A program made the translations under genes and the position numbers. Below, one piece after another: positions 50,332 to 59,168 of a stretch of DNA of 64,000 bases. Under the pieces are notes generated by a model, which made no database searches, had not been told where the DNA came from, and saw nothing but the letters and a program-made list of their open reading frames with translations. This DNA comes from Bradyrhizobium cytisi (GTDB lineage: Bacteria > Pseudomonadota > Alphaproteobacteria > Rhizobiales > Xanthobacteraceae). The stretch lies in the NCBI RefSeq assembly GCF_008123515.1, contig NZ_VSSR01000034.1:1-64000 (forward strand), in the 5' to 3' direction. Numbering within the stretch: the stretch's first letter is position 1; each line of letters opens with the position of its first letter.

Positions 50332-51831
50332 ATGCCCGATGCCATCAAGGTCGGCTTCGTCCCGCTGGCTACCGCCGCCCGTGGCATCCTGATCGTGTTC
50401 TGTGACGACGCTCTGAAGGTCGGCCCGGCGACGGCCAAGGCGCTCGGCGGGGCAGCCGAGCTCGTGAAGCGGGCGGCGGCCGTCGCCTCATTCAAGGGTA
50501 AAACCGGCGCCGCCCTGGACATCCTCGCGCCTGAGGGTCTGAAGGCCGAGCGCCTGATCGTGATCGGGACCGGCAAGGCATCGGGCCTGAAGGGCAACGA
50601 CTTCCTCAAATTCGGCGGCATCGCCGCCAGCAAGCTCAAGGCGGGTCCCGCTGCCATGACCATCGTGGCGGAACTGGCGACCGGCGCCATGAGCAGCGAG
50701 CAGGCGGTCGCGATCGCCTCGGGCCTGCGGCTGCGCGCCTACAAGTTCGATCGCTACAAGACCAAAAAGAAGGACGGCGAGGAGGGGACCTTGCGCGCCG
50801 ACGTCTCGCTGGCGGTCGGCGATGCGGCCGCGGCGAAGAAGGCCTTTGCCTCGGCCGGCGCGGTCGTCGACGGCGTCATCATCGCGCGCGATCTCGTCAA
50901 CGAGCCGCCGAACGTGCTCTACCCCGAGGAGTTCGCGCGCCGCGCCAGCGAGCTGCGCAAGCTGGGCGTCAAGATCGAGGTGCTCGACGTCAAGGCGATG
51001 GCGAAGCTCGGCATGGGCGCGCTGCTCGGCGTCGGCCAGGGCTCGGCGCGGCCGAGCCGCACCGTGATCATGCGCTGGGACGGGGCAAGGAAGGGCGAGG
51101 CGCCGGTTGCCTTCGTCGGCAAGGGCGTCTGCTTCGACACCGGCGGCATCTCGATCAAGCCGGCCGGCAGCATGGAGGACATGAAGGGCGACATGGGCGG
51201 GGCGGCCTGCGTCGTCGGCCTGATGCACGCGCTCGCGGCGCGCAAAGCCAAGGTCAATGCGGTCGGCGCCATCGGCCTCGTCGAGAACATGCCCGACGGC
51301 AACGCGCAGCGGCCGGGCGACATCGTCACCTCGATGTCGGGCCAGACCATCGAGATCATCAACACCGACGCGGAAGGCCGCCTCGTGCTGGCCGACGTGC
51401 TCTGGTACGTGGCCAAGAAGACCAAGCCGAAATTCATGGTGGATCTGGCGACGCTGACCGGCGCGATCGTGGTCGCGCTCGGCACCGATCATGCCGGCAT
51501 GTTCTCCAACAATGACGAACTCGCCGAGCGCCTGCTCGCGGCCGGCATCGAGAGCGGCGAGAAGGTCTGGCGCCTGCCGCTCGGCCCCGAATACGACAAG
51601 CTGATCGATTCCCAGTTTGCCGACATGAAGAACACCGGCGGCCGTCACGGCGGCTCGATCACCGCGGCGCAGTTCCTGCAGCGCTTTGTCGACGGCACGC
51701 CGTGGGCGCATCTCGACATCGCCGGCACCGCGATGGGCACGCCCAAGACCGACATCAACCAGAGCTGGGGTTCGGGCTACGGCGTCAGGCTGCTCGATCG
51801 CCTGGTGGCAGATCATTACGAGCGCAAATGA
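50332..51831 (+). CDS. pepA: Leucyl aminopeptidase
   Basis: The 499-aa M17 metallopeptidase has the signature NTDAEGRLVLADVLWY, metal-site segments VGKGVCFDTGGISIKPAGSMEDMKGDMGGAA and DLATLTGAIVVALGTDHAGM. It removes N-terminal residues from peptides as a hexamer in the cytoplasm; PepA in other bacteria also binds DNA. AGGAG six bases before ATG 50332 sets the start over 50293. It overlaps holC by four bases (ATGA), a common pair in proteobacteria. Confidence 0.96.
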   Translation: MPDAIKVGFVPLATAARGILIVFCDDALKVGPATAKALGGAAELVKRAAAVASFKGKTGAALDILAPEGLKAERLIVIGTGKASGLKGNDFLKFGGIAASKLKAGPAAMTIVAELATGAMSSEQAVAIASGLRLRAYKFDRYKTKKKDGEEGTLRADVSLAVGDAAAAKKAFASAGAVVDGVIIARDLVNEPPNVLYPEEFARRASELRKLGVKIEVLDVKAMAKLGMGALLGVGQGSARPSRTVIMRWDGARKGEAPVAFVGKGVCFDTGGISIKPAGSMEDMKGDMGGAACVVGLMHALAARKAKVNAVGAIGLVENMPDGNAQRPGDIVTSMSGQTIEIINTDAEGRLVLADVLWYVAKKTKPKFMVDLATLTGAIVVALGTDHAGMFSNNDELAERLLAAGIESGEKVWRLPLGPEYDKLIDSQFADMKNTGGRHGGSITAAQFLQRFVDGTPWAHLDIAGTAMGTPKTDINQSWGSGYGVRLLDRLVADHYERK

Positions 51832-52280
51832 CGGAAGTGCTGTTCTACCATCTGCAAAACATGACGGTTGAGAACGTCTTGCCGCCGCTTCTCGAGAAAT
51901 CGCTCGAGCGCGGCTGGCGCGTCGTGGTGCAGTCGACCTCGCCGGAGCGCGCCGATGCGCTCGACGCGCATTTATGGACCTATCGCGACGATTCTTTCCT
52001 GCCGCATGCGACATGGCGCGTGAACGATGTGGCCGAGCAGCCGATCGTGCTGGCGATCGAGGAGGGTAATCCCAACGGCGCCAATGTCCGCTTTCTGGTC
52101 GACAGCGCCGCCTTGCCGCAGGACGCGGAGGCCTATGAGCGCATGGTGCTGCTGTTCAACGGCGACGATCCGGATGCGCTCGCGGTGGCCCGCAGCACCT
52201 GGACGGATTGCAAGACGCGCGGATTTGAGGTCACCTATTGGCAGGCGGACGAACGGGGCCGATGGCAGCGGCGGAATTAG
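51828..52280 (+). CDS. holC: DNA polymerase III subunit chi
   Basis: HolC links the clamp-loader psi subunit to SSB. The 150-aa protein begins MTEVLFYHLQNMTVENVLPPLLEKSLERGWRVVVQ, with LDAHLWTYRDDSFLPHATWR and PIVLAIEEGNPNGANVRFLVD, the typical chi pattern. The ATG overlaps the pepA stop (ATGA). The frame upstream to 51702 lies inside pepA and is not used. Length is normal. Confidence 0.94.
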   Translation: MTEVLFYHLQNMTVENVLPPLLEKSLERGWRVVVQSTSPERADALDAHLWTYRDDSFLPHATWRVNDVAEQPIVLAIEEGNPNGANVRFLVDSAALPQDAEAYERMVLLFNGDDPDALAVARSTWTDCKTRGFEVTYWQADERGRWQRRN

Positions 52281-52407
52281 CGGCCGTTCGCAATTAATGA
52301 TAATTTGGACTTTCTCGGGCAAACTGGTTTCGGCCACCTTCGTGCCGCAAAGTGATGTTGGGACAATCGCTTAGGGCTGCTCCTTGACGTGGGGAATTTA
52401 GTTCATC

Positions 52408-52944
52408 GTGCGACATCAAAAGCTTCCAAAGTCGCTCATACTTGTGTTGGCCGCTGTCGCGCCGCTGATCGCGGGCTGCTCGGGCGGGACCGATCTGCTG
52501 GCGTCTGCAAAAGACGCCGAATGGTTCAACAAGCCGAGCCGCCTGTTCATCAAGAACATCTCGATCGAATCGCCGCCGCTGACCCCGGACAAGCCGGTTG
52601 GCGCCGAGGATCTCGTCAGCGCCGACGGCGCTTGCCCCGGCATGACGCCGCCTGGACCTGCCGACGCCAATGCCTCGACCACGGCGCCCGCGCCGATGGG
52701 CGGCACGGTCGCGCTCGGTCACACCGAATGCGACGTGGTGCGCGGCATCGGCGCGCCATCGACCGTCAATCTCTCCAGCGATGCCGCCGGCCGTCGCGTC
52801 GCGGTGGTCACCTGGACCACGGGCCCCCGCGCGGGCATCTACACATTTACGGCCGGACGCCTGTCCGCGATCGAGGGCTCGCCGGAGCCGGCGGTCGCTC
52901 CGAAACCAGTGAAGCCGAAGGCGAAGAAGAAGGCGGCGACGTAA
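52408..52944 (+). CDS. Putative lipoprotein
   Basis: The 178-aa product has a lipoprotein signal: KSLILVLAAVAPLIAGCSGG, with lipobox LIAGC and Cys24 as the lipidation site. The mature part includes ADGACPGMTPPGPADANA and GHTECDVVRGIGAPSTVNLSSDA, and a C-terminal Lys/Ala/Pro tail (KPKAKKKAAT). A segment of the form ECDVVRxxGxP with YTFxxGRLxxIE resembles small outer-membrane-assembly lipoprotein folds, but no family is certain. Start is GTG 52408 with a weak RBS. It lies downstream of holC after 127 bases. Confidence 0.75.
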   Translation: MRHQKLPKSLILVLAAVAPLIAGCSGGTDLLASAKDAEWFNKPSRLFIKNISIESPPLTPDKPVGAEDLVSADGACPGMTPPGPADANASTTAPAPMGGTVALGHTECDVVRGIGAPSTVNLSSDAAGRRVAVVTWTTGPRAGIYTFTAGRLSAIEGSPEPAVAPKPVKPKAKKKAAT

Positions 52945-53017
52945 CACGTCGTCGGCCTTCCGCCCTGAAGCCGGTTGCGGCTGTCAACGCGATCAGCCGC
53001 GGATGCTCGCCCGACCA

Positions 53018-53806
53018 TCAAGCGGCCTTTCGTCCCTTGATCGCAGTCGCGCTCGCATGAACGGTGATTTCGCCGGTCGCACTCGCCGGCAGTCGCGCTT
53101 GTAATCGGCGCTTCAGCTCCGCGCTCTCGGTGTCCGAAAGCTTTCCCAGCACGCCGGCCGGGCTGCTCACAACCATGGAGAGCCAGTAGTCGTCGAAGTC
53201 AGCGAATGTCCGCTCGACGACCAGCTCGCGGGTTTCGATGTCGCGAAGACCGAGCTCCGCCCAAAGCGCCTTCAGCGCTTCGAAGCGCGAGATCTCCGCA
53301 CTCGGCGGGCGCGCCGCCGGTTTGCCCATGGCGTCCAACTCTTCCCACAGGGGCTCGGTGGGCGTCCCGCCCCGCATGATGTCCCAGGTGTAGGACGCGA
53401 CCATGCCGCCGGGCCTGGTGACGCGGACCATCTCCGAGGCGCCCTTGCGCGGGTCGGGGACGAAGAACAGCACCAGCGCCATCACCGCGACGTCGAAGCG
53501 GTCGGCGTCGTAGGGAAGCGCCATCGCATCGCCAATCGAAAGCTCGACCTGCTTTGCCGATATCTTCTGGCGTGCAGTCGCAATCTGCGCGTCCGACGGA
53601 TCGATCGCGCAAACGGATGAGGGCGCGGACTTCGCAAGCAGCAGCTCGGTGAAGGCGCCATTGCCGGCACCGACATCCGCCCAGGCCAGTCCCGAGCGTG
53701 GCGCCAGCCAGTCGAGGAACAGCGTCCCGGCCGATCGGCTCCAGGGCGACATGAAGCGTTCGTAAGCCGCGCCATCGGTGAACTTGATCGGTTCTGGTAA
53801 TGACAA
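53018..53806 (-). CDS. Class I SAM-dependent methyltransferase
   Basis: The 262-aa protein has the SAM motif I WADVGAGNGAFTELLL (about 40-55), motif II CAIDPSDAQIATARQ, and MALPYDADRFDVAVMALVLFFVPDP, characteristic of the UbiE/COQ5-like methyltransferase fold (Methyltransf_11). GAGATC precedes the ATG at 53806 closely. The substrate is unknown. It is transcribed alone, between the lipoprotein gene and the RTX operon, and diverges from the latter over a 357-base gap. Confidence 0.9.
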   Translation of the reverse strand: MSLPEPIKFTDGAAYERFMSPWSRSAGTLFLDWLAPRSGLAWADVGAGNGAFTELLLAKSAPSSVCAIDPSDAQIATARQKISAKQVELSIGDAMALPYDADRFDVAVMALVLFFVPDPRKGASEMVRVTRPGGMVASYTWDIMRGGTPTEPLWEELDAMGKPAARPPSAEISRFEALKALWAELGLRDIETRELVVERTFADFDDYWLSMVVSSPAGVLGKLSDTESAELKRRLQARLPASATGEITVHASATAIKGRKAA

Positions 53807-54001
53807 GTGAGATCTCCTTCAAATATTCCTTGTTTGGATATCCGTTGGGCCGAAAATACCGGGTCGCTCTCGGGACCGTACATCATGTGCTGACGCCAAT
53901 TCCACCGCCGAGCTTAATACCAAAGGCGTCGAGACCACACGGGCAATTTCGTTCGGCCCCGGCATGCTCGCCCAAAGCTGCGCCGCCGCCGCGCCGCGCA
54001 A

Positions 54002-54017
54002 TGTGCGAGCTGTCACA
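54002..54017. promoter_or_regulatory. CRP-like site upstream of the RTX operon
   Basis: TGTGCGAGCTGTCACA matches TGTGA-N6-TCACA at nine of ten core positions; A and T at the flanks extend the palindrome (ATGTG...CACAT). It lies 147 bases before the RTX start codon. Confidence 0.5.
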
Positions 54018-54047
54018 TCCGCTGATCTCCGAAACCGGCCTGCCGCA

Positions 54048-54070
54048 AATCTGGAGGAAATCTCCAGATT
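54048..54070. promoter_or_regulatory. Inverted repeat upstream of the RTX gene
   Basis: AATCTGGAG and CTCCAGATT are perfect 9-bp arms around GAAAT. Lying 93 bases before the RTX start, it may be an operator or a leader hairpin. Nothing in the window encodes an obvious cognate regulator beside it. Confidence 0.55.
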
Positions 54071-54163
54071 AATCACGCGTGTCTCAAGCAACGCTTCAAG
54101 ATTGTTGTGTTGGCGGCTGCTAGGCATCGAGGGGAGGGGCTAGATCGATCGAAGGATATTAGA

Positions 54164-57013
54164 ATGTCTATTACCTCTGTTTTTTCCTCGGTTACGGGGC
54201 AGCTCACGATTTTCGGCGACAGCGCCAATAACGGCCTCGTGATCGGCCGCGACCAGTCCGGCCGCATTCTCATCAATAACGGGCACGTGAAGACGATCGG
54301 TGGCGATCCCACAATTGCCAACACCAACGAGATCGACATCTTCGGGCAAGGCGGCGACGACACGATCACCGTCGACGAAGGCCACGGTCCGATGCCCGCG
54401 GTCAACATCTTCGGCGGTGACGGCAATGACAAAATCACCGGCGGCTCGGGAGCCGATTTGCTGTTCGGGCAGGCTGGCGACGATGTGATCAAGGGCGGCG
54501 GCGGCAACGATCTGCTGTTCGGTGGCGCAGGCAACGACACGCTGGACGGCGGCAGCGGCGACAACCAGCTCTTCGGCGAGGCCGGCAACGACCTCATGAT
54601 CTGGAATCCCGGCGGCGGCACCAACGTCGTTGAGGGCGGCGACGGCAACGACACGGTGCAGATCAACGGAAGCAATACTTCCGAAACATTTACGATCACG
54701 GCGAATGGCACGCGCGTGCGGTTTGACGAGACGGGCCCGGCACCATTTTCGCTCGACATAGGCACGACGGAGAATCTCGTGCTGCACGCCGGCGGCGGCG
54801 ACGATGTCATCACCGCAGGTAACGGACTCGGCAGCCTGATTTCGCTGACGCTCGACGGCGGCGCCGGCAACGACACGATCACCGGCGGTGACGGCAACGA
54901 TCTCCTGATCGGCGGCTCCGGCAACGACATCGTCAATGGCGGTCGCGGCAACGACGTCGCCCAGCTTGGATCGGGTGACGACACTTTCATCTGGAATCCC
55001 GGCGACGGCAGCGACACCGTGGAAGGCGGATCGGGCAACGACAAGCTCTTGTTCAACGGCGCCAATATCAACGAGACCATCAACATCTCGGCCAATGGCA
55101 GCCGGGTGCGCTTCACCCGCGATGTCGCCAACATCACGATGGACCTCAACAGCATCGAGCAGATCGAGTTCGATGCGCGAGGCGGCGCCGACAATATCAA
55201 TGTCGGCGATCTCACCGGCACCGGCGTCAAGCAGATCCTCGTCGATCTCGGAGCCGTTCCTGGCGGCACGCAGGGCGATGGCGCGGCCGATACGGTGACC
55301 GTCAACGGGACCAACGGCAATCAGAACATCCAGGTCACAGCCGAGGGCACCACGGTCACGGTGACCGGCCTGCCGCAAGTCGTGACAATCGCGAATGCAG
55401 AAGCTGCCAACGATCGGCTGGTCATCCAGTCACTCGGCGGCAACGACGTCATCGATGCTTCCGCGCTCGCTGCGGTGATCGGGCTGACCATTGACGGCGG
55501 CGCGGGCAACGACACCATCACCGGCAGCCAGGGCGCCGACACACTGATCGGCGGTGACGGCAACGACAAGGTCACCGGCGGCCGCAGCAGCGACGTGGCC
55601 CTTCTCGGTGCGGGCGACGACACCTTCGTCTGGAATCCCGGCGACGGCAGCGACACCGTCGAAGGCGGCACGGGAACGGACACGCTGGTGTTCAACGGCT
55701 CCAATGTGGCCGAGAATACGTCGATTTCGGCGAATGGAGGCCGTGCGCTTCTCACCCGCGACGTCGGCGCCATTACCATGGACCTCAACGGCGTCGAGCG
55801 CGTGCAGATCGCCGCGGCCGGCGGCGCCGACAACATCAATGTCGGCGACCTCACCGGCACCGGCGTCACGCAGGTCGCGATCGACCTCAGCGCCGGTCCC
55901 GGCAGCCAGAGCGGTGACGGCGCGGCGGACCGCGTGACGGTGAACGGCACCGCGGGTGACGATAACATCAAGGTCGTCACGTCCAGCGGATCGGTCGTGG
56001 TCAACGGCTTGGCCGCGCAGGTCACGATCGCGCACGCAGACGCCGGCGACGCGCTCGCCCTCAACGGCGGCGTCGGCAACGACGTCATCGATGCATCCGC
56101 GATCAAGGCCGGCCAGCTCGTCAGTCTCAACATCAACGGCGGTGACGGCAACGACACCATCACCGGCAGCGCCGGCAATGACACCGTGATCGGCGGCCGC
56201 GGCAACGACGTCGCCAGTCTCGGTGGCGGTGACGACACCTTCGTCTGGAACCCCGGCGACGGCAGCGACACCGTCGAAGGCGGCAAGGGCACCGATACGC
56301 TGCTGTTCAACGGTGCCAACATCAACGAGAACATCAACATCTCGGCCAACGGCGGCCGGGTGCTGTTCACCCGCGACGTCGCCGCCATCGCGATGGACCT
56401 CAATGGCGTCGAGCACATCAACTTCAACGCCCTCGGCGGCGCCGACAACATCACGGTCAATGATCTCTCCGGCACCGGGGTGAACCAGGTCAATCTCGAC
56501 CTCGGCGCCAATGACGGCGCCGCTGATACCGTGACCATCAACGGAACCGGCGGCAGCGACGTCATCACGGTGACCGAGCACGATGGCATCGTCACGGTGT
56601 CCGGACTTGGCCAGGACATCAACATCTCCGATGCCGGCGCAGGCGACAGGATCGTCATCAACGGCCTCGATGGCGATGATGTCATCACGGCTTCGGGCCT
56701 GCACGGCGGCATCCAGCTCGTCGCCAATGGCGGCAATGGCGACGACGTCCTGATCGGCGGCTCCGGCAACGACACGCTGACGGGCGGCGCGGGTGACGAC
56801 GTGCTGATCGGCGGCGCCGGCCAAGACATCCTCGATGGCGGCACCGGCAACAACGTCCTGATCCAGGACGGGGCGGCGATGGCGGCAACGATGCTGCTCA
56901 ACCAGGCCATGGCGGCGAGCTTCGTTCCGGCCGGCGACGGCCATGGCGAGATGCCGCTGGCCGATCCGCACGCGGCGCAGACCCAGACGCTCGCTCCTCC
57001 GCAGCACGCCTGA
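54164..57013 (+). CDS. RTX calcium-binding repeat protein, type I secretion substrate
   Basis: The 949-aa protein is rich in Gly, Asp and Asn, with many nonapeptides of GGxGxDxLx type (GGSGADLLFGQAGDDVIKGG near the start, GGAGDDVLIGGAGQDILDGG near the end). These bind Ca2+ and fold outside the cell. Between them are about 220-residue modules, each with a WNPGDGSDTVEGG segment, followed by a beta-rich part. I saw no Cys. There is no N-terminal signal peptide; export by the adjacent type I system through a C-terminal signal is expected, though the end is Pro/His/Gln-rich rather than classic. AAGGA seven bases before ATG 54164 sets the start. It could be an adhesin or S-layer-like protein; no catalytic domain is seen. 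Confidence 0.88.
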   Translation: MSITSVFSSVTGQLTIFGDSANNGLVIGRDQSGRILINNGHVKTIGGDPTIANTNEIDIFGQGGDDTITVDEGHGPMPAVNIFGGDGNDKITGGSGADLLFGQAGDDVIKGGGGNDLLFGGAGNDTLDGGSGDNQLFGEAGNDLMIWNPGGGTNVVEGGDGNDTVQINGSNTSETFTITANGTRVRFDETGPAPFSLDIGTTENLVLHAGGGDDVITAGNGLGSLISLTLDGGAGNDTITGGDGNDLLIGGSGNDIVNGGRGNDVAQLGSGDDTFIWNPGDGSDTVEGGSGNDKLLFNGANINETINISANGSRVRFTRDVANITMDLNSIEQIEFDARGGADNINVGDLTGTGVKQILVDLGAVPGGTQGDGAADTVTVNGTNGNQNIQVTAEGTTVTVTGLPQVVTIANAEAANDRLVIQSLGGNDVIDASALAAVIGLTIDGGAGNDTITGSQGADTLIGGDGNDKVTGGRSSDVALLGAGDDTFVWNPGDGSDTVEGGTGTDTLVFNGSNVAENTSISANGGRALLTRDVGAITMDLNGVERVQIAAAGGADNINVGDLTGTGVTQVAIDLSAGPGSQSGDGAADRVTVNGTAGDDNIKVVTSSGSVVVNGLAAQVTIAHADAGDALALNGGVGNDVIDASAIKAGQLVSLNINGGDGNDTITGSAGNDTVIGGRGNDVASLGGGDDTFVWNPGDGSDTVEGGKGTDTLLFNGANINENINISANGGRVLFTRDVAAIAMDLNGVEHINFNALGGADNITVNDLSGTGVNQVNLDLGANDGAADTVTINGTGGSDVITVTEHDGIVTVSGLGQDINISDAGAGDRIVINGLDGDDVITASGLHGGIQLVANGGNGDDVLIGGSGNDTLTGGAGDDVLIGGAGQDILDGGTGNNVLIQDGAAMAATMLLNQAMAASFVPAGDGHGEMPLADPHAAQTQTLAPPQHA
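54590..56400 (+). repeat. Tandem modules within the RTX gene
   Basis: The DNA coding WNPG-D-G-S-D-T-V-E-G-G recurs at about 54980, 55620 and 56235, with a diverged copy (WNPGGGTNVVEGG) at about 54603. Spacing is about 640 and 615 bases for the full modules and about 380 for the first. Copies two and three are close in sequence for most of their length, so recent duplication or gene conversion is likely. Confidence 0.75.
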
Positions 57014-57035
57014 CGCTCCGGCCTGGAGAACGCCC

Positions 57036-59168
57036 ATGACGACGCACGCGGTCTCGACCGATACGGGGCTCGACGCGCTCTTGACCTTGCTTCATCTGCA
57101 AGGCGTGGCGGCCGACCGCGATCAGCTCAGGCACCGGCTAGGCACGGCAAGCTTCGGCGCAGCGGACATCATCCGCTGCGCCAGGTCGCTCGGACTGAAA
57201 GCACGAACCTATCGAACGCAATGGAGCCGTCTGTCGGACAGTCCGCTGCCGGCAATCGCGATGCTGCGTGACGGCAGTTTCATGGTCATCGCAAAAGCCT
57301 CCGCCGACAAGGTGCTGGTGCAGTCGCCGGTGGCGCGGCGGCCGGTGTTCATGGAGCGCGACGAGCTGTGCGCGATCTGGGACGGTGGATTGATCCTGAT
57401 GGCCCGGCGCGCCGGACTGTCCGACCCCGGGCGTGCCTTCGACATCACCTGGTTCATCGGCGCGATCGGAAAATACCGGCGGCTGTTCGGCGAGGTGCTG
57501 GCCGCCTCGTTCTTTCTCCAGCTGTTTGCGCTGGTCTCGCCGCTGTTCTTTCAGGTCGTGATCGACAAGGTGCTGGTGCACCGCTCGCTGTCCACGCTTG
57601 ACGTGCTCGTGATCGGCCTCGTCGTCGTCTCGCTGTTCGACACCGTGCTCGGAATTTTGCGCAATTATCTGTTCTCGCATACGACCAACCGCATCGACGT
57701 CGAGCTGGGGGCCCGCCTGTTCCATCATCTGCTGGCGCTGCCGATGGCCTGGTTTCAGGCCAGGCGAGTCGGCGATTCCGTGGCGCGGGTCCGCGAGCTC
57801 GAGAACATCCGCAATTTCATCACCAGCTCGTCGCTGACGCTTGTCATCGACCTGGTCTTCACCTCGGTGTTTTTGGCGGTGATGTTCGCCTATTCGCCGA
57901 TGATGACCTGCATCGTGCTCGGATCGTTTCCGTTCTACATCGCGATCTCGGCGGTCGCGACGCCACTGTTTCGCCGCAGGCTGGAGGAGAAATTCCGCCG
58001 CGGCGCCGAGAACCAGGCTTTTCTGGTCGAGAGTGTCAGCGGCATCGAGACGCTGAAGGCGATGGCGGTCGAGCCGCAGATGCAGCGCCGCTGGGAGGAG
58101 CAGCTCGCCGGCTACGTCTCGGCGAGTTTTGGCGTCACCAGCCTCGGCAACACCGCGAGCCAACTGGTGCAGTTCGTCAGCAAGGTCGTCACCGCTGCGA
58201 TCCTCTATGTCGGCGCGCGGCTTGTGATCGGGGACGGCCTGACCGTCGGCGAGCTCGTGGCGTTCAACATCTTTGCAGGGCGCGTCTCGGCGCCGGTGCT
58301 GAGGCTGGCGCAGGTCTGGCAGGATTTTCATCAGGCACGGCTCTCGATCGCCCGGCTCGGCGACATCCTCAACAGCGCCGCGGAGCCGGCTTACTCGGCG
58401 GCCCGCGCCGGGCTGCCGGCACTGCAGGGCAATATCCGCTTCGAGCACGTCGCGTTCCGCTACCGGCTCGACGGGCCGGAAATCCTGCACGACGTCTCGT
58501 TCGATATTCCGGCCGGCCAGACCGTCGGCATTGTCGGATCGTCGGGCTCGGGCAAGAGCACCTTCGCAAAGCTGGTGCAACGGCTCTATGTACCGCAGGG
58601 CGGCCGCGTGCTGATCGACGGCACGGATCTTGTCATGACCGACCCGGCCTGGCTGCGGCGGCAGATCGGGGTGGTTCTCCAGGAGAACATGCTGTTCAAC
58701 CGCTCGGTGCGCGACAACATCGCGCTCGCCGATCCGACCCTGCCGATGGACCGAATCATGGAAGCGGCGAAGCTTGCGGGCGCCCATGATTTCATTCTGG
58801 AGCTCCCGGAGGGCTACGACACCGTCGTCGGCGAGCGCGGCTCGACGCTCTCGGGCGGGCAGCGCCAGCGCATCGCGATCGCCCGCGCACTCGTGACCAA
58901 TCCGCGCATCTTGATCTTCGACGAAGCCACCAGCGCGCTCGACTATGAAAGCGAGCGGATCATCCATGACAACATGAACAACATCGCGAAGGGCCGCACT
59001 GTCCTGATCATCGCGCATCGTCTCTCCACCGTCCGCGGCGCCGACCGCATCTTCACGCTGGAGCGCGGCCGTCTGGTCGAGGACGGCACGCATGACGCCT
59101 TGATCAGGAACGGCGGCCGCTATGCCACCTTGCACCGGCTTCAGGGAGGGATCTATGAGGTCGGCTAG
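57036..59168 (+). CDS. Type I secretion ABC transporter (HlyB/PrtD type, with C39-like domain)
   Basis: The 710-aa protein has three parts. Residues 1-130 form a C39-like domain; the position of the peptidase Cys is not a Cys (GLDALLTLLHLQGV), so it is a degenerate, substrate-binding domain as in HlyB. Residues about 155-430 form the ABC membrane domain (FFLQLFALVSPLFFQVVIDKVLVHRSLSTLDVL). The ATPase has Walker A GSSGSGKST, signature LSGGQRQR, Walker B ILIFDEATSALD and switch IIAHRLSTV. GGAG seven bases before ATG 57036 supports the start, 22 bases after the RTX stop. It exports the RTX protein. Confidence 0.94.
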   Translation: MTTHAVSTDTGLDALLTLLHLQGVAADRDQLRHRLGTASFGAADIIRCARSLGLKARTYRTQWSRLSDSPLPAIAMLRDGSFMVIAKASADKVLVQSPVARRPVFMERDELCAIWDGGLILMARRAGLSDPGRAFDITWFIGAIGKYRRLFGEVLAASFFLQLFALVSPLFFQVVIDKVLVHRSLSTLDVLVIGLVVVSLFDTVLGILRNYLFSHTTNRIDVELGARLFHHLLALPMAWFQARRVGDSVARVRELENIRNFITSSSLTLVIDLVFTSVFLAVMFAYSPMMTCIVLGSFPFYIAISAVATPLFRRRLEEKFRRGAENQAFLVESVSGIETLKAMAVEPQMQRRWEEQLAGYVSASFGVTSLGNTASQLVQFVSKVVTAAILYVGARLVIGDGLTVGELVAFNIFAGRVSAPVLRLAQVWQDFHQARLSIARLGDILNSAAEPAYSAARAGLPALQGNIRFEHVAFRYRLDGPEILHDVSFDIPAGQTVGIVGSSGSGKSTFAKLVQRLYVPQGGRVLIDGTDLVMTDPAWLRRQIGVVLQENMLFNRSVRDNIALADPTLPMDRIMEAAKLAGAHDFILELPEGYDTVVGERGSTLSGGQRQRIAIARALVTNPRILIFDEATSALDYESERIIHDNMNNIAKGRTVLIIAHRLSTVRGADRIFTLERGRLVEDGTHDALIRNGGRYATLHRLQGGIYEVG

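Larger units (their letters stand above)
53807..54163. other. Regulatory region upstream of the RTX operon
   Basis: These 357 bases contain no gene. They hold a CRP-like site at 54002-54017, a strong hairpin or operator at 54048-54070, and an AT-richer end next to the RTX start. The far side must carry the promoter of the divergent methyltransferase gene. No convincing -35/-10 pair was seen. Confidence 0.55.

Noticed and set aside
50488..52014. 508-codon minus-strand frame antisense to pepA-holC
   Set aside because: Shadow of the high-GC sense genes; no RBS, His/Arg-rich composition.
54590..56400. Regular repeats that could suggest a CRISPR-like array
   Set aside because: Repeats are in frame, 27- or about 640-base spaced, and encode RTX motifs; no spacer structure or cas genes.
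54073..57037. Several long minus-strand frames over the RTX gene
   Set aside because: The repeats of GGC, GAC and AAC codons keep the antisense frames open and make repetitive Val/Ser/Pro sequences; no independent support.
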